A DNA stretch of 5,609 nt from an uncultured Eubacterium sp. (GTDB lineage Bacteria; Bacillota; Clostridia; Lachnospirales; Lachnospiraceae). The position numbers and the translations under genes are program-made. The notes below the pieces were generated by a model that saw nothing but the letters and a program-made list of their open reading frames with translations, ran no database searches and was not told the DNA's origin. This document shows positions 1-5,199 of this stretch, in pieces (positions within the stretch are counted from its first letter, which is position 1; every line of letters starts with the position of its first letter). Location: the NCBI GenBank assembly GCA_937915825.1, contig CALGGT010000069.1:1-5609 (forward strand), in the 5' to 3' direction.

Positions 1-511
1 TAAATTTCACGATTCCGGCCGCCTCGTCAAAGAGCTCCCGACGTTCCTCCGGCTTACCGCTTAAGATCTTATCGATCTGTCCCTGTCCGATAATGGAATA
101 TCCTTCTTTTCCAATACCGGTATCCAAAAAAAGATCCTGAATATCCCGCAAACGGCACTCATTGTCATTGATCTTATATTCACTTTCTCCGGACCGATAC
201 ACACGACGGGAAACCCGCACCTCATCGTAGGGGACATCTAATTTATGATCGTCGTTTAAGATCGTTAACGCCACATAAGCTGAGCTTTGAGGTTTTCGAA
301 TTTCCGTTCCGCTGAAAATAACATCCTGCATGTTCGAACCTCTTAACTGTTTGGCGCTTTGCTCCCCTAACACCCAGCGAACCGCATCCGCCACGTTACT
401 CTTCCCGCTTCCGTTCGGGCCTACGATTCCGGTGATCCCGTTATGAAATTCAAATACCAATTTGTTGGCAAATGATTTAAAGCCGTTTACTTCGATACTT
501 TTTAAATACAT
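1..511 (-). CDS. smc: Chromosome segregation protein SMC, N-terminal part (runs off left edge)
   Basis: This is the first 170 residues of the SMC ATPase, the core of the bacterial condensin that compacts and separates replicated chromosomes. The start ATG at 511-509 opens with MYLKSIEVNGFKSFA, a typical SMC beginning. The Walker A motif GPNGSGKS is at residues 31-38 with its lysine at 37, and the conserved arginine after the nucleotide-binding site is R57 in QLRGS. The Q-loop region GQGQID is at 142-147, and FDEAAGIVKF, typical just before the first coiled coil, ends the visible part. The coiled coils, hinge, signature motif and Walker B half lie outside the window; a full bacterial SMC is near 1,200 residues. 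The gene follows rnc by 11 bases, the conserved Firmicutes order, and is probably cotranscribed with plsX and rnc. No frameshift or missing catalytic residue is visible. Confidence 0.97.
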   Translation of the reverse strand, partial: MYLKSIEVNGFKSFANKLVFEFHNGITGIVGPNGSGKSNVADAVRWVLGEQSAKQLRGSNMQDVIFSGTEIRKPQSSAYVALTILNDDHKLDVPYDEVRVSRRVYRSGESEYKINDNECRLRDIQDLFLDTGIGKEGYSIIGQGQIDKILSGKPEERRELFDEAAGIVKF

Positions 512-518
512 CTCTTTG

Positions 519-524
519 TCCTTT
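519..524 (-). promoter_or_regulatory. Ribosome binding site of smc, overlapping the rnc stop codon
   Basis: The minus strand reads TAAAGGA, in which the rnc stop codon TAA (525-523) runs into the Shine-Dalgarno AAAGGA (524-519), 7 bases before the smc ATG. Ribosomes ending on rnc therefore finish on the smc ribosome binding site, which suggests translational coupling. The bases are seen directly; the coupling is inferred. Confidence 0.8.
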
Positions 525-1218
525 ATTGTTTCTTTTCGTTCTTTAACATCAGCAAGGTTTCATACGCCGCGTTCTGTTCCGCTACTTTCTTTGACCTTCC
601 CTCACCGATTCCATATCCCTTCCCCGTAATCCGGCATTCCACGCGAAATACCTTGCAATGATCCGGCCCGCTTTCGGATAACAGCACATATTGAACACTG
701 CGATCGTGTTCCTTCTGTACTTCTTCCTGCAACGCAGTTTTGCTGTCATAAAAGATCCGATGTTTCTCCACATCGGACAACAACCACTTCATAATAAACG
801 CCTCTGCCTGCCGGATCCCTCCATCCAAATACATAGCGCCGATCAGTGCTTCAAAGGCGTCAGACAGCAGGGAATCCTTCTCACGACCGCCGGTAACGTC
901 CTCCCCTTTTCCAAGTTTTAAATACGCCCCTAAGCCAATTTCCCTGGCAGAAAAGGCCAGGCTTCGTTCGCAAACCAGGCCTGCCCGCAATTTTGTCATA
1001 TCCCCTTCCTTATCTTCTTCTCTGGTGTGATAGATAAAGTCGCTGGATATCAACTCAAGTACCGCATCTCCTAAAAATTCCAGGCGTTCATTATTCTTCT
1101 TATACGGTAAATTCATCTGGTGCGCGTAGGAACTGTGAGTTAAGGCATTTTCCAATAATTCCTTTTTCTGAAAGGTATAGCCGATTTTTTCTTCTAGGGC
1201 ATCCCATTCGCGGTTCAT
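523..1218 (-). CDS. rnc: Ribonuclease III
   Basis: RNase III cuts double-stranded RNA, including rRNA precursors and structured mRNAs, in the cytoplasm as a Mg2+-dependent homodimer. The 231 residues match the usual family length of about 220-250. The catalytic domain covers about residues 5-150 with the signature NERLEFLGD at 43-51. By alignment from memory with the E. coli enzyme, the acidic metal ligands and catalytic residues are E44, E47, D51, E71, D120 and E123, all present. The double-stranded RNA-binding domain covers about 160-228 and ends with the typical KKVAEQNAA helix (210-218), whose basic residues contact RNA. The ATG at 1218 is preceded by the Shine-Dalgarno AGAGAGGA with an 8-base spacer. 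The gene begins 3 bases after plsX ends; in most relatives acpP lies between them. It is followed by smc. Confidence 0.98.
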   Translation of the reverse strand: MNREWDALEEKIGYTFQKKELLENALTHSSYAHQMNLPYKKNNERLEFLGDAVLELISSDFIYHTREEDKEGDMTKLRAGLVCERSLAFSAREIGLGAYLKLGKGEDVTGGREKDSLLSDAFEALIGAMYLDGGIRQAEAFIMKWLLSDVEKHRIFYDSKTALQEEVQKEHDRSVQYVLLSESGPDHCKVFRVECRITGKGYGIGEGRSKKVAEQNAAYETLLMLKNEKKQ

Positions 1219-1221
1219 GGA

Positions 1222-2226
1222 TCATATCCTCTCTGAGATTTTCTCATTGATCTGTTTCTGCTTAAAGGTTACACATTGGAACAGCGCCGTTTTGATGGCT
1301 TTGGCATTGGAGTTTCCATGAGCCTTCACCACAAGTCCGTTTAATCCTAACAAGGGAGCGCCTCCCTGACTTTCCGTATCAAATTGCTTCAAAAGATTCT
1401 TAAAGGCAGGCTTTGCCAAAGCCGCTCCCACCTTGGTCCGGGTGGTGGACATTAACTCTTCTTTTAAAAGACCGAATAAGGTCTTGGCAACCCCCTCGAA
1501 GAACTTTAAGACCACATTTCCTACAAATGCGTCGCAAACGATAACATCACAGGCCCCTTCCACCAATTCTCTGGCTTCCACACTGCCGATGTAATGAATC
1601 CCCTCGCAATCTTTGAGCAAAGGTTTGGTGTCCTTCACCAGCTGATTCCCCTTTTCTTCTTCCGTTCCAATATTTAAAAGGGCGACCGTGGGATTCTTCT
1701 TTCCCATCATGTTCTCGTAATAAATGGATCCAATTTGTGCAAATTGCTTTAAATTCTCAGGCTTGGCGTCCACGTTGGCACCGCAGTCGATCAAAAGAGA
1801 AAATCCTTTTTTCGTGGGGATGAACGGGGCAAGGGGTGGTCTCTTTATTCCTTTTAAGCGACCAACCAGGACCTGACCGCCTACCAACACGGCGCCTGTG
1901 CTCCCGGCAGATACGACAGCGTCAGCTCTTTGGTCTTTTACCATTTTCATAGCCACAACCAGGGAAGAATCCTTTTTCCCTTTGATCGCTGCCGTGGGTA
2001 CATCATTCATATCAATCACTTCCGTGGCATTCTGAATCTCAATCTGATCCTTCGGATAAGACAACCCTTGTAAAACCTTCGCAATGCCTTCTTCCTTCCC
2101 TACCAGGATCACCTTAATATCCTTGGATTCATTGACAGCCTCCACCGCGCCTTTCACGATTTCTTCCGGTGCATAGTCCCCACCATATGCATCCAACGCT
2201 ACCGTAACTTGTTGATTTTCAGCCAT
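1222..2226 (-). CDS. plsX: Phosphate acyltransferase PlsX (acyl-ACP:phosphate acyltransferase)
   Basis: PlsX converts acyl-acyl carrier protein and phosphate to acyl-phosphate, the donor used by PlsY to start phospholipid synthesis. It is a soluble enzyme that works at the membrane surface. The 334 residues are a full family length. Recognisable conserved blocks are DAYGGDYAP (12-20, usually DAMGGDNAP), SAGSTGA (106-112), DCGANVDAKPE (147-157), LLNIGTEEEKGN (183-194), GSVEARE (214-220), DAFVGNVVLK (232-241) and GGAPLLGLNG followed by KAHGNSNAKA (288-310). There is no signal peptide or clear membrane segment, as expected. The ATG at 2226 has the strong Shine-Dalgarno AAAGGGG 10 bases upstream. 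The gene is the first of a plsX-rnc-smc group and follows a 114-base spacer with inverted repeats, where regulation of the group could act. Its usual neighbour acpP, which encodes the carrier of its substrate, is not in this window. Confidence 0.97.
   Translation of the reverse strand: MAENQQVTVALDAYGGDYAPEEIVKGAVEAVNESKDIKVILVGKEEGIAKVLQGLSYPKDQIEIQNATEVIDMNDVPTAAIKGKKDSSLVVAMKMVKDQRADAVVSAGSTGAVLVGGQVLVGRLKGIKRPPLAPFIPTKKGFSLLIDCGANVDAKPENLKQFAQIGSIYYENMMGKKNPTVALLNIGTEEEKGNQLVKDTKPLLKDCEGIHYIGSVEARELVEGACDVIVCDAFVGNVVLKFFEGVAKTLFGLLKEELMSTTRTKVGAALAKPAFKNLLKQFDTESQGGAPLLGLNGLVVKAHGNSNAKAIKTALFQCVTFKQKQINEKISERI
1227..1234 (-). promoter_or_regulatory. Ribosome binding site of rnc, inside the end of plsX
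   Basis: AGAGAGGA on the minus strand lies 8 bases before the rnc ATG. It overlaps the last codons of plsX (Glu-Arg), so the signal is wholly inside the upstream gene. This fixes the rnc start at 1218. A second ATG overlapping the plsX stop (1225-1223) is in another frame and does not open rnc. Confidence 0.8.
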
Positions 2227-2236
2227 TTTGTATTGT

Positions 2237-2243
2237 CCCCTTT
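2237..2243 (-). promoter_or_regulatory. Ribosome binding site of plsX
   Basis: AAAGGGG on the minus strand lies 10 bases before the plsX ATG at 2226. It stands free in the intergenic spacer, 6 bases downstream of the large inverted repeat. A folded repeat would leave it exposed but close to the stem base. Confidence 0.75.
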
Positions 2244-2249
2244 CTCACA

Positions 2250-2292
2250 TTAAGCCACTTATCATAATCAACCGATTACATAAGTGGCTTAA
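2250..2292. repeat. 43-base inverted repeat upstream of plsX (13-base perfect arms)
   Basis: The arms TTAAGCCACTTAT (2250-2262) and ATAAGTGGCTTAA (2280-2292) are perfectly complementary over 13 bases. Inside them a second pair, TAATC (2265-2269) and GATTA (2274-2278), closes a four-base loop, separated from the outer stem by a small unequal bulge. As RNA on the minus strand it would form one long hairpin just before the plsX ribosome binding site. No run of T follows the stem on either strand, so it is not a standard rho-independent terminator. It could be an operator for a dimeric regulator, an mRNA stability or processing hairpin, or an RNase III target; the sequence alone does not decide. 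Confidence 0.85.
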
Positions 2293-2299
2293 CATATCT

Positions 2300-2316
2300 T
2301 AAGACAGATTGTCTTA
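2300..2316. repeat. 17-base palindrome between the S1 gene and plsX (candidate operator)
   Basis: TAAGACA (2300-2306) and TGTCTTA (2310-2316) form a perfect 7+7 palindrome around a 3-base centre. The size and symmetry fit a binding site for a dimeric helix-turn-helix regulator. The half-site TAAGACA is nearly the same as TAAGCCA, found at the outer part of both arms of the neighbouring larger repeat. The palindrome begins 24 bases after the S1 stop codon. As RNA it would be a weak A/U-rich hairpin without a U tract, so a terminator role is unlikely. It does not match the FapR site as I remember it (TTAGTACC-type half-sites). The regulator is unknown. Confidence 0.7.
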
Positions 2317-2340
2317 TTCTTCCATATTTACTGGCAGTAT

Positions 2341-3657
2341 TTACTCTTCTGCAGGGGCTTGCTCATCTGCAACGGGTGCCTCCTCCGCAGGTGCTTCTTC
2401 CGCAGATGCTTCTTCCGCAGGAGCTTCCTCAGCGGGTGCCTCTTCCTCTGTAGATGTTTCCTCCGCAACGGGTGCTTCTTCTACCGCCGGGGTTTCCTCT
2501 GCCGCCGGGGCTTCTTCTGCAACGGGTGCTTCCTCTACCGCCGGTGCCTCACCCTCTTCTTCTTTGTCTTCGCGCTCTTTCTTAGCTTCTGCTCTCTGCG
2601 CTTCGATTTGTAAGGACTTAATGCTTAGGCTGATCTTCTTGGTCTCTTCGTTGAAGTCAACAATCTTTGCCGTCACTTCCTGACCAACGGATAATACATC
2701 CGAAGGCTTGTCCACATGCTCAATGGAAATCTGGGACACATGAAGAAGCGCATCGATTCCTTCTTCCAATTCTACGAACGCACCAAAATCCGTCATACGA
2801 GCAACCTTACCAACGATCACATTGCCCTTGGCATACTTTTCAGCTGCATCTTTCCAAGGATTGTTGGAATCCAGCTTCATCGTCAATGCGATCTTGTTGC
2901 CGGAAATATCTTTGACTTTTACTTCTACTTCTTCGCCTACTTTAAAGATTTTTCTCGGATCATCCACACGGCCCCAACTCATCTCGGAAATATGCAACAA
3001 GCCGTCTGCGCCGCCTAAATCAATAAAAGCACCGAAATCCGTTAAATTCTTAACAACACCTTTCACCATCATACCCACTTCAATACGAGCAAGCAATGCT
3101 TCCTGGGCTGCTTTCTTCTCTTTTTCGATCAATTGTTTGCGATCCCCGATAATTCTGCGCTTTCTGGGATTTACCTCCGTCAGAACGAATTGAATCTCCT
3201 GATTGTTGTATTTGCTTAAATCCTTCTCATAGATATCGGATACAAGACTGGCCGGAATGAATACTCTTCCTTCCTGATAAGCAACACTAAGACCGCCCTT
3301 TAAAGCTTGAATAACGGTACCGGTCAGCACTTCTTGTTTCTCGAAGGCCTCCTCAAACACCTTATTCATCTTCTCTTGTTGAAGTCTCTTGTAAGTAAGA
3401 ATCACCTGACCATCCTTGTCATTGACCTTTAATACCTTAACCGTAATGGTATCGTCAACATGAATCTCATCCTTAAGGTTAACATCAGGATTGTTGCTAT
3501 ATTCATCTTTTGTCAGAATACCGTCGGCCTTATATCCAATATTAACGATGATCTCATCTTCCTTAACATCGATGACTTTCCCTTCTACAATCTCGTTATT
3601 CCGGATTGTGACTAATTCCTCGCTATTTAGCATTTGTTCGAAACTTTCTTCTGACAT
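2341..3657 (-). CDS. rpsA: S1 RNA-binding domain protein, ribosomal protein S1 type
   Basis: This 438-residue protein has four S1 (OB-fold) RNA-binding domains at about residues 22-92, 109-176, 194-262 and 278-348, followed by an acidic tail. Domains 3 and 4 are the most canonical, with TDFGAF (206-211 and 289-294) and GLLHISEMSW or ALLHVSQIS. It is probably the S1 homologue that binds mRNA at the small ribosomal subunit. Firmicutes S1 proteins are shorter than the six-domain E. coli form, and their role in initiation is less certain. From about residue 366 to the end the sequence is almost only Ala, Glu, Pro and Val in EEAPA-like repeats, likely disordered. The ATG at 3657 lies inside the end of ispH, overlapping it by 31 bases, and has a consensus AGGAGGT 9 bases upstream. 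In some Clostridia IspH and S1 are one fused protein; here they are in different frames. Confidence 0.93.
   Translation of the reverse strand: MSEESFEQMLNSEELVTIRNNEIVEGKVIDVKEDEIIVNIGYKADGILTKDEYSNNPDVNLKDEIHVDDTITVKVLKVNDKDGQVILTYKRLQQEKMNKVFEEAFEKQEVLTGTVIQALKGGLSVAYQEGRVFIPASLVSDIYEKDLSKYNNQEIQFVLTEVNPRKRRIIGDRKQLIEKEKKAAQEALLARIEVGMMVKGVVKNLTDFGAFIDLGGADGLLHISEMSWGRVDDPRKIFKVGEEVEVKVKDISGNKIALTMKLDSNNPWKDAAEKYAKGNVIVGKVARMTDFGAFVELEEGIDALLHVSQISIEHVDKPSDVLSVGQEVTAKIVDFNEETKKISLSIKSLQIEAQRAEAKKEREDKEEEGEAPAVEEAPVAEEAPAAEETPAVEEAPVAEETSTEEEAPAEEAPAEEASAEEAPAEEAPVADEQAPAEE
2344..2562 (-). repeat. Repetitive DNA coding the Ala/Glu/Pro tail of the S1 protein
   Basis: The last 73 codons of the S1 gene are low in complexity. 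The clearest tandem part is four 15-base units at 2378-2392, 2393-2407, 2408-2422 and 2423-2437, coding EEAPA or EEASA. A longer near-duplicate, read on the plus strand as GCAACGGGTGCTTC and onward, occurs at 2465-2490 and 2519-2544, 54 bases apart with one mismatch. All units keep the reading frame, so the tail length can probably vary between strains by slippage or recombination. Confidence 0.85.
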
Positions 3658-4493
3658 TCCTCTAGAACCTCCTGAATTATGTATTTTGGGGTCGATGCCC
3701 CTGCCGTGATCCCAACTTTATCGCTATCCAGTAATTGGCTGATATCCAGGTCCTGAACCGTCTGGATAAAGAACGTACGCGGGCAGTAGGATAAGCAGAT
3801 ATCATACAGCTTTAGCGTATTGGAACTGTTCTTTCCACCAATTACGATCATTACGTCCGACTCTTTGGCCAACTCCTCTGCTTCTGTCTGACGTTCTGAC
3901 GTGGCATTGCAAATTGTATCCACAGCAATTATATCATACCCTTTTTTTGAAATAATTTCAACTAAATTATTGAATTTTTTGTGATTAAATGTTGTTTGTC
4001 CTACTACACATACCTTTTTTTGGGGATTTTTCGGTGAAAATTCCTGGATTTCTTTTTCATTTTCCACGGCAATTCCCCGTCCGTGACACCATCCAAGGAT
4101 CCCCTCCACCTCCGGATGAACCCGATTTCCGATGATCACGATGTCGTAACCCTGTAACGCGTAATTTTCAACGGTTTTATGAATTTTTGTAACAAAGGGA
4201 CAAGTGGCGTCCAGGATGGTACAGGAACACTCCTCTAACGTATCAAACATATTTTTAGCCACGCCATGAGCCCGAATGACCACCTGTCGTTGTTCCAACT
4301 GATCCGGATCCATGGTTTTGGTATCCAGAACGTCCACGCCTTTTTCTTCCAGGTCTTTGACCACTTCTTCATTGTGAACAATGGGGCCGATGGTATAAAC
4401 CCCCTTGGAATCTTTTGTTGCGTCGTAGGTCATATCCACAGCTCTTTTTACGCCAAAACAAAAACCGGCGCTTTTTGCCAATCGGATCTCCAT
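3627..4493 (-). CDS. ispH: 4-hydroxy-3-methylbut-2-enyl diphosphate reductase
   Basis: IspH (LytB) is the last enzyme of the MEP pathway. It reduces HMBPP to isopentenyl and dimethylallyl diphosphate with a [4Fe-4S] cluster in the cytoplasm. The 288 residues fit the short bacterial form. The three cluster cysteines are C12 (GFCFGVKRA), C98 (DATCPFV) and C195 (DTICNAT). Substrate-binding residues known from the E. coli enzyme also appear: H40 (IVHNEEVV), H76 (RAHGV), H126 and E128 (HPEVEG), T167/T168 (GQTTF), the S223-S224-N225 group (GGKNSSNT) and S267 (AGAST). The start MEIRLAKSAGFCFG is typical; its ATG is one base past the cmk stop, with GAGGAG 7 bases upstream inside cmk. The 3' end overlaps the S1 gene by 31 bases. 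The region 3925-4060 is visibly richer in A and T than the rest and holds two seven-base A runs in the mRNA sense. Confidence 0.98.
   Translation of the reverse strand: MEIRLAKSAGFCFGVKRAVDMTYDATKDSKGVYTIGPIVHNEEVVKDLEEKGVDVLDTKTMDPDQLEQRQVVIRAHGVAKNMFDTLEECSCTILDATCPFVTKIHKTVENYALQGYDIVIIGNRVHPEVEGILGWCHGRGIAVENEKEIQEFSPKNPQKKVCVVGQTTFNHKKFNNLVEIISKKGYDIIAVDTICNATSERQTEAEELAKESDVMIVIGGKNSSNTLKLYDICLSYCPRTFFIQTVQDLDISQLLDSDKVGITAGASTPKYIIQEVLEECQKKVSNKC
3667..3673 (-). promoter_or_regulatory. Consensus ribosome binding site of the S1 gene, inside ispH
   Basis: AGGAGGT on the minus strand, 9 bases before the ATG at 3657, is the best Shine-Dalgarno in the window. It lies within the ispH codons for Gln-Glu-Val. 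It shows that the S1 protein is initiated on its own rather than made only as a fusion with IspH, and supports the chosen start. Confidence 0.85.
3928..3936 (-). promoter_or_regulatory. Possible extended -10 promoter inside ispH, directed at the S1 gene
   Basis: The minus strand reads TGATATAAT at 3936-3928: a perfect -10 hexamer TATAAT (3933-3928) with the TG of an extended -10 element one base upstream. A TTGAAA hexamer exists at 3961-3956 but its 22-base spacing is too long for a normal -35. The site is about 270 bases upstream of the S1 start, so it could add S1 mRNA independent of cmk-ispH. The bases are real codons (Tyr-Asp-Ile-Ile) in an A/T-rich stretch, so chance is a serious alternative. 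Confidence 0.3.
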
Positions 4494-4494
4494 G

Positions 4495-5151
4495 CTAACA
4501 CTCCTCGATCATCGTAAGAATCTTCTGGATCACTTCCTCGGGGGAAAGCCCGGTGGTATCTAACTCCACCGCATCCTCCGCCTTTTTTAGAGGAGAGATC
4601 TTACGATTCATATCCTGGGTATCCCGTTTTATGATTTCCTGTTCGATCTCATCCAGATCGCAATCCACACCCTTGGCTTTTAATTCCAGATATCGCCGCT
4701 TCGCCCGCTCACCGGATGAAGCCGTTAAATAGATCTTACATTCCGCATCGGGCAAAACCACGGTTCCAATATCCCTGCCGTCCATAATGACATGTTCCTG
4801 ATCCGCAAGACGGCGCTGGAGATCCACCAGTTTTTCTCTTACCGCCGGATATTTGGCGACAACCGACGCGCCTTTCCCCACTTCTTCCTGGCGAATGGTC
4901 TCACTGACATTTTCTCCGTTTAAAAAAATATCCGCCCCTTCCGTTCCATTGCGAAAGGTGATATCAATCTCTTCCAGTCTTTCTTTGACCGAACTTTCAT
5001 CGGTCAGGTCCACCTGTTTTTTTAAGTAAAATAAAGCGATGCCCCGATACATGGCTCCCGTGTCAATATAGACAAAGCCTTTTCTTCTGGCAACTTCCTT
5101 GGCAATGGTACTTTTCCCGGCTCCGGCCGGTCCATCAATGGCAATCTTCAT
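4495..5151 (-). CDS. cmk: Cytidylate kinase (CMP/dCMP kinase)
   Basis: Cmk phosphorylates CMP and dCMP with ATP, recycling pyrimidine nucleotides in the cytoplasm. With the start at 5151 the protein has 218 residues, near the usual 215-230. It opens MKIAIDGPAGAGKST, with the P-loop GPAGAGKS at 7-14. Other family blocks are DTGAMYR (30-36), the CMP-binding DGRDIGT (124-130), the Arg-rich segment RAKRR (149-153), and RDTQDMNR (176-183), followed by the usual SPLKKAEDAVELDTT. The ATG at 5151 has AAAGGA 9 bases upstream. A GTG at 5181 would add ten residues with no family counterpart, so I reject it. The gene lies 48 bases after the flavoprotein gene and one base before ispH. The cmk-ispH-S1 order suggests one transcript; cmk next to rpsA is also known in E. 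coli. Confidence 0.97.
   Translation of the reverse strand: MKIAIDGPAGAGKSTIAKEVARRKGFVYIDTGAMYRGIALFYLKKQVDLTDESSVKERLEEIDITFRNGTEGADIFLNGENVSETIRQEEVGKGASVVAKYPAVREKLVDLQRRLADQEHVIMDGRDIGTVVLPDAECKIYLTASSGERAKRRYLELKAKGVDCDLDEIEQEIIKRDTQDMNRKISPLKKAEDAVELDTTGLSPEEVIQKILTMIEEC
4501..4506 (-). promoter_or_regulatory. Ribosome binding site of ispH, inside the end of cmk
   Basis: GAGGAG on the minus strand forms two of the last three cmk codons (Glu-Glu) and lies 7 bases before the ispH ATG. With only one base between cmk stop and ispH start, reinitiation or coupling is likely. Confidence 0.8.
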
Positions 5152-5160
5152 ACATACGAT

Positions 5161-5166
5161 TCCTTT
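5161..5166 (-). promoter_or_regulatory. Ribosome binding site that fixes the cmk start
   Basis: AAAGGA on the minus strand stands 9 bases before the ATG at 5151. It favours this start over the upstream in-frame GTG at 5181, because it would lie within the coding region of the longer form. Confidence 0.75.
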
Positions 5167-5199
5167 CTGTTTTCCGATCACTCCCGCCCATCTTTCCTT

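Noticed and set aside
691..921. Plus-strand open frame of 76 codons within rnc
   Set aside because: It is antisense to well-conserved RNase III codons and has no recognisable protein features.
2250..2316. Rho-independent terminator after the S1 gene
   Set aside because: Neither inverted repeat is followed by a run of T on either strand, and the smaller one is short and A/T-rich.
2300..2316. FapR operator controlling plsX
   Set aside because: The position and 17-base length would fit, but the half-site TAAGACA does not match the TTAGTACC-type FapR half-site I know.
2378..2437. CRISPR-like or mobile repeat
   Set aside because: The 15-base units are directly adjacent, have no spacers, keep frame and code for the S1 tail.
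2309..2683. Plus-strand open frame of 124 codons with long Ser/Ala/Gly repeats, antisense to the S1 tail
   Set aside because: It mirrors the repetitive codons of the S1 tail, lacks a ribosome binding site I can see, and resembles no known protein. The S1 gene on the other strand explains the sequence fully.
4013..4021. Programmed -1 frameshift at the A AAA AAG heptamer in ispH (and the A7 run at 3942-3948)
   Set aside because: The heptamer is of the dnaX type and in the right phase, but the -1 frame reaches a stop within about ten codons and would remove an essential cluster cysteine. I saw no clear stimulatory structure.
5152..5181. Longer cmk starting at GTG 5181
   Set aside because: It would add ten residues before the conserved MKIAIDGPAGAGKST opening, and the good AAAGGA site at 5161-5166 points to the ATG at 5151.
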